A DNA stretch of 54,045 nucleotides from Kluyvera intermedia. GTDB lineage: Bacteria > Pseudomonadota > Gammaproteobacteria > Enterobacterales > Enterobacteriaceae. Position 1 is the first letter of the stretch, and each line of letters starts with the position of its first letter. A program made the translations under genes and the position numbers. Shown in pieces: positions 30,887-40,072 of the stretch. The DNA lies in assembly GCF_021440345.1 (NCBI RefSeq), contig NZ_JAKCNS010000066.1:1-54045 (forward strand), in the 5' to 3' direction. The notes beneath the pieces are model-generated. The model was not told the DNA's origin. It did no database searches and saw nothing but the letters and a program-made list of their open reading frames with translations.

Positions 30887-31609
30887 ATGAGAGACGATGA
30901 TTTTTTCAGTTGGCGGCGGGAAATGCTGCATCTTTTCCAGGCAGCTTCAGTAAGTGACCAGATCTACCGAGTGCTTCAGCAGCAAACGGAACTTCTGGAG
31001 TACGATTTCTTCGCCCTGTGCGTTCGTCATCCCGTGCCTTTCACGCGGCCTAAAATTTCGGCGTATAGCACCTATCCAGACGCCTGGATGTCGCAGTACA
31101 AGTCGGCAAACTATATGGCTATTGACCCGGTGCTAAAACCCGGTAATTTTTCGTTGGGCCATCTGCGCTGGAATGACGAGTTGTTCTGTGACGCACAGGA
31201 ACTGTGGGATGCCGCGCGCGAGCACGGTTTGCAAACCGGTGCCACCCAGTGCCTGATGCTGCCAAATCACGCTCACGGCTTCTTGTCGGTGTCGAGAACC
31301 CGGACATCACGCACTGCGCGTGCTGACGATGAGATTGCGCTGCGTTTACAGATCCTGTTGGAAATGAGTCTGCTGGCGTTATTACGCCTGGAAGATGAAA
31401 TGGTCATGCCGCGGGAAATGAAATTCAGTAAGCGTGAATTAGAAATTCTGAAATGGACGGCGGAAGGAAAAACGTCAGCCGAGATCTCGATGATTCTGGC
31501 TATTTCGGAAAATACGGTGAATTTTCACCAGAAGAACATGCAGAAGAAATTCAATGCGCCGAATAAAACGCAGATTGCCTGCTATGCCGCGGCGATTGGC
31601 GTGATCTGA
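30887..31609 (+). CDS. sdiA: SdiA, orphan LuxR-type quorum-sensing receptor
   Basis: 240-residue transcription factor that detects acyl-homoserine lactones made by other species; no LuxI-type synthase is seen in the window. The N-terminal ligand domain has conserved LuxR residues (ISAYSTYPDAWMSQYKSANY, ...AIDPVL, ...LRWNDELF). The C-terminal GerE/LuxR helix-turn-helix is FSKRELEILKWTAEGKTSAE to SENTVNFHQKNMQKKF. The ATG at 30887 gives the E. coli length and aligns with MQDKDFFSWRR; an in-frame GTG lies immediately upstream. Confidence 0.95.
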   Translation: MRDDDFFSWRREMLHLFQAASVSDQIYRVLQQQTELLEYDFFALCVRHPVPFTRPKISAYSTYPDAWMSQYKSANYMAIDPVLKPGNFSLGHLRWNDELFCDAQELWDAAREHGLQTGATQCLMLPNHAHGFLSVSRTRTSRTARADDEIALRLQILLEMSLLALLRLEDEMVMPREMKFSKRELEILKWTAEGKTSAEISMILAISENTVNFHQKNMQKKFNAPNKTQIACYAAAIGVI

Positions 31610-31639
31610 CCTGTTTTGACGTTCTGCGTGCCAGACCGC

Positions 31640-31675
31640 AAACCGGCTGTGAGCAATGATGCTAACAGCCGGTTT
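31640..31675. terminator. Bidirectional terminator between sdiA and yecF
   Basis: Perfect 11-bp inverted repeat AAACCGGCTGT / ACAGCCGGTTT between the convergent stop codons of sdiA and yecF. Confidence 0.8.
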
Positions 31676-31679
31676 ATTA

Positions 31680-31904
31680 TTACTGGCGGTAAGCTTGTTT
31701 AATTTGCTTAACGGTGCTGGAAAATACGGCAGCCTGAGCGTCATCTTCTAACTGCGCAATTTGCTTTTCCATCTTAATAATCACGCGGCCTGCATCTGCC
31801 TGGCCCATTGCCTGCAGCATCAGGGTCAGCAAAGACTTCAGGCAGGAAACTTCCTGCGCCAGATTTTGATTATTTTCAGCGGTGGAAAAATCAGGTGTGC
31901 TCAT
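31680..31904 (-). CDS. yecF: YecF, DUF2594 protein
   Basis: 74-residue small soluble protein matching E. coli YecF nearly throughout ([39 protein letters not shown]). It is mostly helical and likely coiled-coil. Function unknown. Divergent from uvrY across a 457-base gap. Confidence 0.92.
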   Translation of the reverse strand: MSTPDFSTAENNQNLAQEVSCLKSLLTLMLQAMGQADAGRVIIKMEKQIAQLEDDAQAAVFSSTVKQIKQAYRQ

Positions 31905-32361
31905 TTATTGCCTCGTACGATTTCTGCGCAATATGCGCGGTGCGGATTGTGAAAGCGGCGCAGTATACCACAAGCCTGAAGAAAAACAGGAGTGGCTGTT
32001 TTTTGCGCGCTGCTCAGATCTGATATTAATTATTATTTAACAGTGTATACACAGCAAGTTAGCGTTGAATTGTTTAATTCTGGTTCATGTGCCGTTAATT
32101 GTTGTTACATATTATGAGTCTTATTTATCAAATATACGATAAAACACCTGTTTACGCCGCTTAAGTCCGCCAGAGTGCTGAGTTATCCATCTTGCATCTT
32201 ATTGTTTTTTAGCACTTTCCAGAAGATGTACATGATTATTTCCAAAAACGAGATCGAAATCGAAGCCTTGGCATTTTTAGACTTTCACAGTTGATATAAA
32301 ACCCGGTAGTATGGGGGAATTAAGCAGTAGTAGCGTTATCCCTATTCTGGAGATTATTCCT
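31905..32361. promoter_or_regulatory. Long yecF / uvrY regulatory gap
   Basis: A 457-base AT-rich region without a supported gene. It must hold the yecF promoter and the uvrY promoters. A perfect palindrome GTGTATACAC at 32043-32052 is visible, and several AT-rich -10-like stretches (TTATTTATCAAATATACGAT near 32121). I see no LexA box of the form CTGT-N8-ACAG. Confidence 0.45.
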
Positions 32362-33018
32362 TTGATCAACGTTTTTCTTGTTGATGACCATGAACTGGTG
32401 CGCGCAGGGATACGACGCATTCTTGAAGATATAAAAGGTATTAGAGTCACCGGCGAAGCCAACTGTGGAGAAGATGCGGTGAAGTGGTGCCGTGCTAATC
32501 CGGTTGATGTTGTGCTTATGGATATGAACATGCCGGGGATCGGTGGCCTTGAAGCTACGCGTAAAATTGCGCGTTCTGCGGTCGATACCAAAGTCATTAT
32601 GTTAACCGTACATACGGAGAACCCACTGCCTGCGAAAGTCATGCAGGCGGGCGCAGCTGGCTATCTAAGCAAAGGTGCTGCGCCGCAAGAGATGGTTAAT
32701 GCTATTCGCTCGGTGTTCTCCGGTCAGCGTTATATTGCCTCGGATATCGCTCAGCAAATGGCATTGAGTCAGATTGAACCGGAAAAAACGGAATCGCCGT
32801 TTGCCAGTTTGTCTGAACGTGAATTGCAGATTATGCTGATGATCACCAAAGGTCAGAAGGTGAATGAGATCTCAGAGCAGTTAAGTCTGAGCCCTAAAAC
32901 GGTAAACAGTTACCGCTACCGGATGTTCAGTAAGCTGAATATCCATGGCGACGTTGAACTGACCCACCTGGCAATTCGCCATGGCCTGTGCAATGCGGAG
33001 TCGTTAGCAAGTCAGTGA
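32362..33018 (+). CDS. uvrY: UvrY, response regulator of the BarA system
   Basis: 218-residue regulator phosphorylated by BarA that activates csrB and csrC. The receiver has the acidic pocket D8/D9, phosphoacceptor Asp54 ([12 protein letters not shown]) and Lys104-region AAGYLSKGA. The C-terminal LuxR helix-turn-helix is [20 protein letters not shown]. It starts with TTG at 32362, as in E. coli, which gives the correct MINV N-terminus; the frame upstream is not conserved. Its stop overlaps the uvrC start (GTGA). Confidence 0.95.
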   Translation: MINVFLVDDHELVRAGIRRILEDIKGIRVTGEANCGEDAVKWCRANPVDVVLMDMNMPGIGGLEATRKIARSAVDTKVIMLTVHTENPLPAKVMQAGAAGYLSKGAAPQEMVNAIRSVFSGQRYIASDIAQQMALSQIEPEKTESPFASLSERELQIMLMITKGQKVNEISEQLSLSPKTVNSYRYRMFSKLNIHGDVELTHLAIRHGLCNAESLASQ

Positions 33019-34847
33019 GTGATGTTTTTGATTCAAAAGCCTTTCTGAAAACTGTAACCAGCCAGCCCGGCGTTTATCGTATGTATGACGCCGGCGGTAC
33101 GGTTATTTATGTTGGTAAAGCCAAAGACCTTAAAAAGCGTCTTTCCAGCTATTTTCGTACCAACGTAGCCTCCCGTAAAACGGAAGCGCTCGTCGCCCAA
33201 ATTGCCCAGATTGATGTCACCGTTACCCATACTGAGACGGAAGCGCTGCTGCTTGAGCACAACTACATCAAGTTGTATCAACCGCGCTATAACGTACTGC
33301 TGCGGGATGACAAATCTTATCCTTTCATCTTTCTGAGCGCCGATACTCACCCACGCCTGGCGACCCATCGCGGCGCAAAGCATGCGAAAGGTGAATACTT
33401 CGGGCCGTTCCCCAATGGCTATGCTGTTCGCGAAACGTTGGCGCTGCTGCAAAAAATCTTCCCGATTCGTCAGTGCGAGAACAGCGTTTACCGCAATCGC
33501 TCGCGCCCCTGCCTGCAGTATCAAATTGGCCGCTGTCTGGGCCCCTGCGTGACGGGGTTGGTGAGCGAAGAAGAGTACGCGCAGCAGGTTGAGTACGTAC
33601 GCTTATTCCTTTCTGGCAAAGACGATCAGGTCCTCACGCAGCTTATTGCGCGGATGGAAAAAGCCAGCCAGGCGTTGGCTTTTGAAGAGGCGGCGCGCAT
33701 TCGCGACCAGATCCAGGCCGTACGCCGGGTGACTGAGAAACAGTTTGTGTCGAATAACGGCGACGATCTTGATGTTATCGGCGTTGCGTTTGAAGCGGGC
33801 ATGGCCTGCGTACATGTGCTGTTTATTCGTCAGGGCAAAGTGCTGGGTAGCCGCAGTTATTTCCCAAAAGTTCCAAACGATACCGAATTGGGCGAAGTGG
33901 TGGAGACGTTTGTCGGCCAGTTCTATTTCCAGGGCAGCCAAATGCGTACGCTGCCGGGTGAAATCTTGCTCGACTTCGCGCTAAAAGATAAAACGCTGCT
34001 CGCGGACTCCTTATCCGAGCTGGCCGGGCGGCGCATTCAGGTACAGACAAAACCGCGCGGCGACCGTGCGCGTTATCTGAAGCTAGCGCGCACCAATGCG
34101 GTCACGGCGCTGTCGACTAAACTGTCACAGCAGTCCACCGTGCATCAGCGTCTTCAGGCGCTGGCCGCAGAGCTGAAGCTGCCGGCCATTAAACGCATGG
34201 AGTGCTTCGATATCAGCCATACGATGGGCGAGCAGACCGTCGCCTCCTGCGTGGTATTTGATGCCAATGGTCCGCTGCGGGCGGAGTATCGCCGCTATAA
34301 TATTACCGGCATTACGCCAGGCGATGACTATGCTGCGATGAATCAGGTTTTGCGCCGCCGCTACGGTAAAGCCATTGATGAAAGCAAAATCCCCGATGTC
34401 ATTTTGATTGACGGCGGGAAAGGGCAACTGGGGCAGGCTAAGACAGTATTTGCCGAGCTGGACGTGCCGTGGGATAAACACCATCCTCTGCTCCTTGGCG
34501 TCGCTAAAGGCAGCGATCGTAAAGCCGGGCTGGAGACACTATTCTTTGAGCCGGAAGGTGAGGGGTTTAGTTTGCCACCGGACTCACCCGCGCTGCATGT
34601 GATTCAGCACATTCGCGATGAATCGCACGATCATGCCATTTCTGGCCATCGTAAGAAACGGGCGAAGGTGAAGAGCACCAGTACGCTGGAGACGATTGAA
34701 GGGGTGGGGCCGAAACGGCGTCAGATGTTGCTCAAATATATGGGCGGTTTGCAGGGTTTGCAGCAGGCAACCATCGATGACATCGCGAAAGTGCCCGGAA
34801 TATCGCTTGGGTTAGCAGAAAAGATCTTCTACTCGTTGAAACATTAG
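33015..34847 (+). CDS. uvrC: UvrC, excinuclease ABC subunit C
   Basis: 610-residue endonuclease that makes both incisions in nucleotide excision repair with UvrB. The GIY-YIG domain is at 15-95 ([20 protein letters not shown]), a Cys cluster is [13 protein letters not shown], and the UVR motif is [16 protein letters not shown]. The RNase-H-like nuclease is [12 protein letters not shown] onward, and tandem helix-hairpin-helix repeats end at SLKH. The GTG start at 33015 overlaps the uvrY stop by four bases and gives exactly the E. coli length. Confidence 0.97.
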   Translation: MSDVFDSKAFLKTVTSQPGVYRMYDAGGTVIYVGKAKDLKKRLSSYFRTNVASRKTEALVAQIAQIDVTVTHTETEALLLEHNYIKLYQPRYNVLLRDDKSYPFIFLSADTHPRLATHRGAKHAKGEYFGPFPNGYAVRETLALLQKIFPIRQCENSVYRNRSRPCLQYQIGRCLGPCVTGLVSEEEYAQQVEYVRLFLSGKDDQVLTQLIARMEKASQALAFEEAARIRDQIQAVRRVTEKQFVSNNGDDLDVIGVAFEAGMACVHVLFIRQGKVLGSRSYFPKVPNDTELGEVVETFVGQFYFQGSQMRTLPGEILLDFALKDKTLLADSLSELAGRRIQVQTKPRGDRARYLKLARTNAVTALSTKLSQQSTVHQRLQALAAELKLPAIKRMECFDISHTMGEQTVASCVVFDANGPLRAEYRRYNITGITPGDDYAAMNQVLRRRYGKAIDESKIPDVILIDGGKGQLGQAKTVFAELDVPWDKHHPLLLGVAKGSDRKAGLETLFFEPEGEGFSLPPDSPALHVIQHIRDESHDHAISGHRKKRAKVKSTSTLETIEGVGPKRRQMLLKYMGGLQGLQQATIDDIAKVPGISLGLAEKIFYSLKH

Positions 34848-34902
34848 GGGCTCTGTAGCAACATAGGGCTAATATTTACTAACAACAGATAGTTACCACG
34901 CC

Positions 34903-35451
34903 ATGCAATATAATATCCCTACATTGCTTACGTTGTTCCGCGTCATCCTGATACCGTTTTTCGTGCTGGCGTTCTACCTTCCCGTTGTCTGGTCACCGTT
35001 TGCCTGCGCGCTGATCTTCTTTATTGCCGCGATAACCGACTGGTTTGATGGTTATCTGGCCCGTCGCTGGAACCAAAGCACCCGGTTTGGCGCATTCCTC
35101 GATCCGGTTGCGGATAAAGTGATGGTGGCCATCGCGATGGTGCTGGTGGCTGAGCACTACCACACCTGGTGGGTAACATTGCCTGCTGCCACCATGATTG
35201 CTCGCGAAATTATTATCTCTGCGCTGCGCGAGTGGATGGCGGAGCTGGGTAAACGCAGCAGCGTTGCCGTATCGTGGGTGGGTAAGGTAAAAACCACCGC
35301 GCAGATGACTGCACTGGTCTGGATGCTGTGGCGGCCAAATATGTGGGTTGAGTGGGCAGGAATTGCGTTATTCCTGGTCGCAGCGGTACTGACACTATGG
35401 TCAATGCTGCAATATTTGAACGCTGCACGCGGCGATTTGCTTCAAGAGTGA
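34903..35451 (+). CDS. pgsA: PgsA, phosphatidylglycerophosphate synthase
   Basis: 182-residue inner-membrane enzyme that transfers phosphatidyl from CDP-diacylglycerol to glycerol-3-phosphate, the committed step to phosphatidylglycerol and cardiolipin. The CDP-alcohol phosphotransferase signature with its four aspartates and the AR pair is at about 46-70 ([11 protein letters not shown] ... [10 protein letters not shown]). Several hydrophobic helices flank it. 55 bases after uvrC; essential in E. coli. Confidence 0.96.
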   Translation: MQYNIPTLLTLFRVILIPFFVLAFYLPVVWSPFACALIFFIAAITDWFDGYLARRWNQSTRFGAFLDPVADKVMVAIAMVLVAEHYHTWWVTLPAATMIAREIIISALREWMAELGKRSSVAVSWVGKVKTTAQMTALVWMLWRPNMWVEWAGIALFLVAAVLTLWSMLQYLNAARGDLLQE

Positions 35452-35501
35452 TCGTTTCGCCGTTATTTTCAGCAAACGACACCAAGTTGCGAAAAATACC
35501 G

Positions 35502-35529
35502 TTGACTCACCGCGCCAGATAAGTAGAAT
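35502..35529 (+). promoter_or_regulatory. Promoter of the glyW-cysT-leuZ tRNA operon
   Basis: TTGACT at 35502-35507 and TAGAAT at 35524-35529 with a 16-base spacer, followed by a GC-containing discriminator (GCAACGC), as expected for a stable-RNA promoter under stringent control. Confidence 0.85.
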
Positions 35530-35602
35530 GCAACGCATCGAACGGCAGCACTGATTGCCAGACGATAGCAAAATCAAGTGGTTAGCAAATCAACTTGATA
35601 AT

Positions 35603-35678
<76 letters not shown>

Positions 35679-35721
35679 AATTAAAAGCATCGGCAGTTGC
35701 GGATGTTATTAAAGCTTCAAA

Positions 35722-35795
35722 GGCGCGTTAGCAAAGCGGTTATGTAGCGGATTGCAAATCCGTCTAGTCCGGTTCGACTCCGGAACGCGCCTCCA
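35722..35795 (+). tRNA. cysT: tRNA-Cys(GCA)
   Basis: 74-nt cloverleaf with acceptor GGCGCGT / ACGCGCC, anticodon GCA in GATTGCAAATC, T-arm CCGGTTCGACTCCGG and encoded CCA. Confidence 0.98.
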
Positions 35796-35807
35796 CTTTC
35801 TTCCCGA

Positions 35808-35894
35808 GCCCGGATGGTGGAATCGGTAGACACAAGGGATTTAAAATCCCTCGGCGTTCGCGCTGTGTGGGTTCAAGTCCCACTCCGGGTACCA
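35808..35894 (+). tRNA. leuZ: tRNA-Leu(TAA)
   Basis: 87-nt class II tRNA with a long variable arm (CTCGGCGTTCGCGCTGTG region), anticodon TAA within GGATTTAAAATCC, and encoded CCA. Its 3' part from 35839 is the left copy of the island's direct repeat; the gene is intact, so insertion reconstituted it. Confidence 0.98.
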
Positions 35895-35965
35895 TGGGAA
35901 AGCCAAGAATAATCAAAGCAATAAGCAGTGTCGTGAAACCACCTACGGGTGGTTTTTTTGTTTTT
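35839..35965 (+). repeat. attL: left 127-bp direct repeat (leuZ 3' end plus terminator)
   Basis: Identical to 46038-46164 except for two adjacent bases (CC at 35903-35904, TA in the other copy). It starts in the leuZ anticodon stem, includes the rest of the tRNA and the following terminator hairpin, and ends at the T run. This is the signature of site-specific insertion at a tRNA 3' end. The distance between copies is 10,199 bp. Confidence 0.93.
35936..35959 (+). terminator. tRNA operon terminator
   Basis: AAACCACC-TACG-GGTGGTTT followed by more T: intrinsic terminator of the tRNA operon, carried within the attL repeat and duplicated in attR. Confidence 0.92.
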
Positions 35966-35974
35966 ATGGCTCCT

Positions 35975-35996
35975 TTCCTAACATCATTCCTAACAT
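35975..35996 (+). repeat. Tandem TTCCTAACAT pair just inside attL
   Basis: Two perfect TTCCTAACAT copies (35975-35984 and 35987-35996), 12 bases apart, ten bases from the inner edge of attL. Their position suits arm-type or accessory binding sites of a recombinase, but this is inference. Confidence 0.45.
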
Positions 35997-36005
35997 GATC
36001 GGCGT

Positions 36006-36260
36006 TTAAGCCTGTTTTTGGTTGTGTACTTCCCATCGTGAAATGCCTGCGGCATAGCAAAAATCAGCCAGAAAATTCAGCCCTGACCATTCCCGGATCC
36101 CTCCGCGAACCTTCTCCACATAAATTGCCGTCTCGCCGTCTCGGTGCAAACCGAATAGCTTCCATTGAGCATCCTGGGTTTTTATCGCGACTACGCGAGT
36201 AATCAGCTCTGACTCGTAAAGCCCGATAAAATTTTGTCTCGGCCTGGTTGTGACTCTCAT
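36006..36260 (-). CDS. Small uncharacterised island protein
   Basis: 84 residues, not recognised. The sequence is charged with an alternating beta-like pattern (ELITRVVAIKTQDAQWKLFG, ETAIYVEKVRGGIREWSGLN) and no membrane segment. The start at 36260 is the only good ATG after the paired palindromes. It is transcribed away from the defence operon, and the operator-like palindromes lie 22-58 bases before its ATG. It could be an autoregulator, a recombination accessory factor or a leftover of the mobile element. It lacks integrase motifs. Confidence 0.55.
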   Translation of the reverse strand: MRVTTRPRQNFIGLYESELITRVVAIKTQDAQWKLFGLHRDGETAIYVEKVRGGIREWSGLNFLADFCYAAGISRWEVHNQKQA

Positions 36261-36281
36261 TCTTCATTTCCCACAAAAGAA

Positions 36282-36318
36282 CAAACCTTAGGTATGCAGT
36301 TAGCAAACCTAAGGTTTG
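36282..36318. promoter_or_regulatory. Two 15-bp palindromic operator-like sites
   Basis: CAAACCT-A-AGGTTTG at 36304-36318 is a perfect palindrome; CAAACCT-T-AGGTATG at 36282-36296 matches it with one broken pair. Centres (36289 and 36311) are 22 bp apart, two helical turns, so two dimers could bind the same DNA face. They sit between the small minus-strand gene and the sigma-factor operon. Confidence 0.6.
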
Positions 36319-36515
36319 GACTGCATGTGTTGTCAGCAAATGCTTTAACAGGTCCTTCAGCTCAGCAAAAGCTCGATTTTTTCATCAAAGCCCAATTGGC
36401 GATGAAGATCACCAAAAATGATATGTTGCTTATATATACAGTACCAAATTCGATTTTCTCCCTATAAGATAGATCGCATTTCCGCGAGTGTGGTTTACAA
36501 GGAAAAGCTGTCAGC
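36319..36515 (+). other. Upstream region of the defence operon
   Basis: About 200 bases with AT-rich promoter-like sequence (TTATATATA near 36430, TATAAGAT at 36463-36470), but no -10/-35 pair at normal spacing that I would call. AAGGA at 36500 lies 11-12 bases before the ATG of the sigma gene, a long but usable spacing. Confidence 0.4.
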
Positions 36516-38573
36516 ATGCATCGCTCTGTTTCTAAGTTTTATCGCATCCCCCCTTTACTTATTCGGGCGCTAAAAAGCGGGGTCGCCTCCGTGGTGGAGT
36601 TTCATCTCAGCAGGGGATTGCCGAAAGATTCACGAGATTCTCTGGGAAATAGCACATTGATGATTGCGGCCCAGAATGGGCATTTCGCTATTTGCGAAAT
36701 GTTGTTGTGTGCGGGTGTCGATGTTGAACATCAAAACAACCTCGGGTTTCGCGCCAGTGACCTCGCGCAGGAGCAAACGCTGCGTGATCTGTTAGCTCGT
36801 TATCGGCAATCTCCTCCGCCTGACGGGCAGCAACTAGCAGGGGAGCTAGATGATGAGGCAAACGTTGAGCTTGTAATTGAAGCCGATGTCGAAACAGAAC
36901 CTCCCGAAACCGAAGACGCAATGGATTTTATGCAGTGGGATGCTGAAATCGAATCGGAACCCGCCGAAGATAATCTGACATTACGACACGCTTCCGCTGA
37001 GGCTCAGCAATTATTATCCCGCTATCGCCCGATAGATAACGCTGCTGAGTGGATCGATATCGAACTCTCCCTTCCTGACCCGCCGACGCCAGTTTCTCAC
37101 TCTCCGCAAAATTATCCCCATTTCTCAACGTTGCTCACTAGCGCACTGGATGCCGGTCGTGTCTCTGTTCGTGACATCCGGTCTGCCGGGGAAGATGATT
37201 TCGGCATGCCGTGGCCTGAATTCCGGCTCAGCGTAGAGGCATTGATCAAGGACCTACCTTTGATTGTGGATGGTGATGATGCTTTCCCGGAAAGTGATGC
37301 CTGTGGGGAATTAGCGGCGAGTGATGATCTCGAGCCCTGGTTTGACGCTTTCGGTGCATTGCGGCAGTCCGGCGTCTTTGAACGTTATCTCGTGGACATT
37401 CGCCAATGGGATGTCGTCGATAAAACAAAGGAAGAGCGACTCGGGCAGCGCATGGATACGGCGCTTATCAACTTGATGACGATCCTGGCGAGATTACCCG
37501 AAGCAGAATATCTACAGTTGCTGCATCCGAATTGCCTTCCCGCGACATCGCCTGAGATTACTGAAGAGGATGACGACGCGGAAGAAGCGGATGAGGAAAT
37601 CTCTTCCGCAGCCGATGACGATGACGATGACGCCATCACCTTTAACGATCTGCTCATTCTGCTGAGAAGTGGGAAAGCTGAAGAGTACCAGGATAATCAT
37701 ATCCCTCGCCCGGAGTACCGTGACCTGCAGCAGATAGTCGAGCGCGCCCAAACGCTCATCCCTGATGAATGCCATAATGTCAGTCTGTATGTCAGTAGTT
37801 ACAGAGACGCATGGGAGGGGTTAATCCACGCCAATTTACGTCTTGTGGTCGCGATTGCGAAAAAACACTGCGGGCGAGGATTAGATATCGAGGATCTGAT
37901 CCAGGAAGGTAATCTGGGCTTGATCAAAGCCGTTGAAAAATTCGACTATCGGCGTGGATTCAAATTCTCTACCTATGCCTCCTGGTGGATCCGCCAGAAG
38001 ATCAGCCGCGCAATTGCCGATCAGGTTCAGCTCATTCGTTTACCCGTTCACTTCTATGAGCAATTCAGGCGCTGGCGGAGCAGTCTGGATCAGTTGCTGC
38101 ATCGCCAGGGGATAACGCCCACCCTCAGACGGTTGCAGGAAATGACCGACCTGCCAGAGCGTCAACTTCTTCAGATGGCTAAATATGAAGAACAGACGGT
38201 GCTGATTGGTGATTTTCATGAAGACGCTCAGGACCGCGAAGCAGCATTGTCGGGAGACGCGCTGCTGACCAGAAGGGATTTCACCAGTGCTCCCGTTCAG
38301 TCTCTGGAGCTAAGAGAACATATTTCATCGGTCCTGAATACGCTGTTGCCACGCGAAACACAGATCATAAAAATGCGTTTTGGCATCGGTATGACGCAAG
38401 ATTTCACGCTGGAAGAGGTGGGTAAACAGTTTGATGTCACGCGAGAAAGGATACGTCAGATAGAAGCCAAAGCGCTCCGTAAGCTCCGTCATCACAGCCG
38501 GGCGTCGAAATTAGGCGGCTTCGTCGAACAGTGGGAAACCACGTTGAGCGAGATGCAGGAAGAAGAAGAATGA
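36516..38573 (+). CDS. Ankyrin-repeat / sigma-70 fusion protein, first gene of the defence operon
   Basis: 685 residues. Residues 10-95 are ankyrin-like ([20 protein letters not shown], then a second partial repeat). An acidic linker (110-160) follows, then a helical region resembling sigma region 1.1 (200-255), a second acidic stretch (349-372, mostly D/E) and full sigma-70 regions 2 to 4. Region 2 (437-512) has [20 protein letters not shown]; region 4.2 (640-660) has [19 protein letters not shown], identical to E. coli RpoD as I recall it, including the -35-contacting Arg/Glu residues. Region 3 and the finger are diverged. It should bind core RNA polymerase and read near-standard promoters. 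The stop overlaps the next start by four bases. Its role in the system is not established. Confidence 0.9.
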   Translation: MHRSVSKFYRIPPLLIRALKSGVASVVEFHLSRGLPKDSRDSLGNSTLMIAAQNGHFAICEMLLCAGVDVEHQNNLGFRASDLAQEQTLRDLLARYRQSPPPDGQQLAGELDDEANVELVIEADVETEPPETEDAMDFMQWDAEIESEPAEDNLTLRHASAEAQQLLSRYRPIDNAAEWIDIELSLPDPPTPVSHSPQNYPHFSTLLTSALDAGRVSVRDIRSAGEDDFGMPWPEFRLSVEALIKDLPLIVDGDDAFPESDACGELAASDDLEPWFDAFGALRQSGVFERYLVDIRQWDVVDKTKEERLGQRMDTALINLMTILARLPEAEYLQLLHPNCLPATSPEITEEDDDAEEADEEISSAADDDDDDAITFNDLLILLRSGKAEEYQDNHIPRPEYRDLQQIVERAQTLIPDECHNVSLYVSSYRDAWEGLIHANLRLVVAIAKKHCGRGLDIEDLIQEGNLGLIKAVEKFDYRRGFKFSTYASWWIRQKISRAIADQVQLIRLPVHFYEQFRRWRSSLDQLLHRQGITPTLRRLQEMTDLPERQLLQMAKYEEQTVLIGDFHEDAQDREAALSGDALLTRRDFTSAPVQSLELREHISSVLNTLLPRETQIIKMRFGIGMTQDFTLEEVGKQFDVTRERIRQIEAKALRKLRHHSRASKLGGFVEQWETTLSEMQEEEE

Positions 38574-40072
38574 CGACCATGCGCCATGCGCCACCGAATG
38601 CAGCCATTATGATCGAAGCTCTGCGAGGGCTCGGCTACAACACCGCCACCGCACTGGCTGATATCATCGACAACAGCATCAGTGCTGGTGCTCGTAAGGT
38701 CGATCTGGCTTTTCACTGGCGTGAGTCGGATAGCTATATTGTGGTTCGGGATAATGGTTGCGGCATGTCGGCCGCTGAACTGGATGTTGCGATGCGGCTG
38801 GGGGTCAAAAACCCGCTGACAAAGCGTCCAGGACACGATCTGGGCCGCTTCGGTCTTGGACTCAAAACCGCCTCCTTTTCGCAATGTCGTCGCCTGACGG
38901 TCTCCTCTAAAAAAGAGGGGATAACGACCATCCTGCGGTGGGATCTGGACATTCTCGCCGCCAGTACGGACGACGGTTGGTATTTGCTTGAAGGTGCTGA
39001 CCCAGGGAGTCAGGAGGCGTTAGCAAATGCGGAACCTGACTCCCACGGTACGGTGGTGCTGTGGGACGTTTTAGACCGAATTGTCACCCCCGGCTACGGT
39101 GAGAAAGATTTCCTCAATCTGATGGATGGCGTTGAACAACATCTGGCGATGGTATTTCACCGATTCCTTGAGGGGAACGCTACCCGACTCACTCTCACTC
39201 TCAATGGTCGCAAAATTAAAGCCTGGGATCCCTTTCTCAGCGGGCATCCTTCCAAGCCCTGGCATTCGCCTTCGGCAATGGCGCCAGGCGCTCCTGCCGT
39301 GAAGGTGGAGTGTCATGTTCTGCCGCATCAGGATCACCTGACGACGCAGGAGTATCAACAGGCTCAAGGACCGGCAGGCTGGACGGCTCAGCAAGGATTT
39401 TATGTATACCGGAATGAGCGATTGCTGGTGGCGGGCAACTGGCTTGGACTTGGAAATCCCCGGGCCTGGACGAAAGATGAAACCCACCGCCTTGCGCGGA
39501 TCCGTCTGGATATCCCTAATGATGCCGACATAGACTGGAAGATTGATATTCGTAAATCGATGGCGCGCCCTCCGGTTTCGCTGCGTCCCTGGTTAACTCA
39601 ACTGGCGCAATCAACACGCGATCGTGCGGTAAGGACATTTGCCAAACGCGGTAAAATGAATAAGCGCAAGCCCGGCGAGAAACTCGTTCATCTCTGGCAG
39701 GCGCAGAAGACGTCATCAGGTGTTCGTTACCAGATTTCGTTACAACATCCTGTCATCAGCAATGTCCTTTCGCAGGCTGGTGAGTTATCCCCACAAATTC
39801 AGGCCATGCTAAGACTGATTGAGGAAACCGTTCCGGTTCAGCAAATCTGGCTTGATACGGCTGAGACAAAAGAGACGCCGCGGACAGGCTTTGAAACCGC
39901 GCCGCCCGCAGAGGTGTTATCCGTATTGCAGGTCATGTACCAGACCCTGGTTGGTCAGCAGGCGATGTCACCGGCGCTGGCGAAACAGCATCTGCAAAAT
40001 TTGGAACCTTTCGATAATTATCCCGAATTAATTGCACAACTCCCCGACGATCAACAAGAGAAATCGCTATGA
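38570..40072 (+). CDS. GHKL ATPase of the MORC/MutL type
   Basis: 500 residues; the ATG at 38570 overlaps the sigma gene stop (ATGA). The N-terminal GHKL (HATPase_c) domain shows motif N as [13 protein letters not shown] (31-42), motif G1 as RDNGCGM (60-66) and the lid [16 protein letters not shown] (91-106), followed by an S5-like domain with [10 protein letters not shown]. The position of the usual catalytic Glu is Asp31. Such ATPases dimerise on ATP and clamp DNA. In predicted MORC restriction-like systems they accompany helicases and nucleases, exactly as here. The C-terminal 100 residues are not recognised. Confidence 0.9.
   Translation: MTTMRHAPPNAAIMIEALRGLGYNTATALADIIDNSISAGARKVDLAFHWRESDSYIVVRDNGCGMSAAELDVAMRLGVKNPLTKRPGHDLGRFGLGLKTASFSQCRRLTVSSKKEGITTILRWDLDILAASTDDGWYLLEGADPGSQEALANAEPDSHGTVVLWDVLDRIVTPGYGEKDFLNLMDGVEQHLAMVFHRFLEGNATRLTLTLNGRKIKAWDPFLSGHPSKPWHSPSAMAPGAPAVKVECHVLPHQDHLTTQEYQQAQGPAGWTAQQGFYVYRNERLLVAGNWLGLGNPRAWTKDETHRLARIRLDIPNDADIDWKIDIRKSMARPPVSLRPWLTQLAQSTRDRAVRTFAKRGKMNKRKPGEKLVHLWQAQKTSSGVRYQISLQHPVISNVLSQAGELSPQIQAMLRLIEETVPVQQIWLDTAETKETPRTGFETAPPAEVLSVLQVMYQTLVGQQAMSPALAKQHLQNLEPFDNYPELIAQLPDDQQEKSL

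Noticed and set aside
32041-32055. CAGTGTATACACAG considered as a LexA box before uvrY
   Set aside because: Does not fit CTGT-N8-ACAG in either orientation; uvrY is not known as an SOS gene.
35764-36060. 98-codon minus-strand frame across leuZ and its terminator
   Set aside because: It is the reverse complement of tRNA-Leu, its terminator and part of tRNA-Cys; a well-known false gene at tRNA loci.
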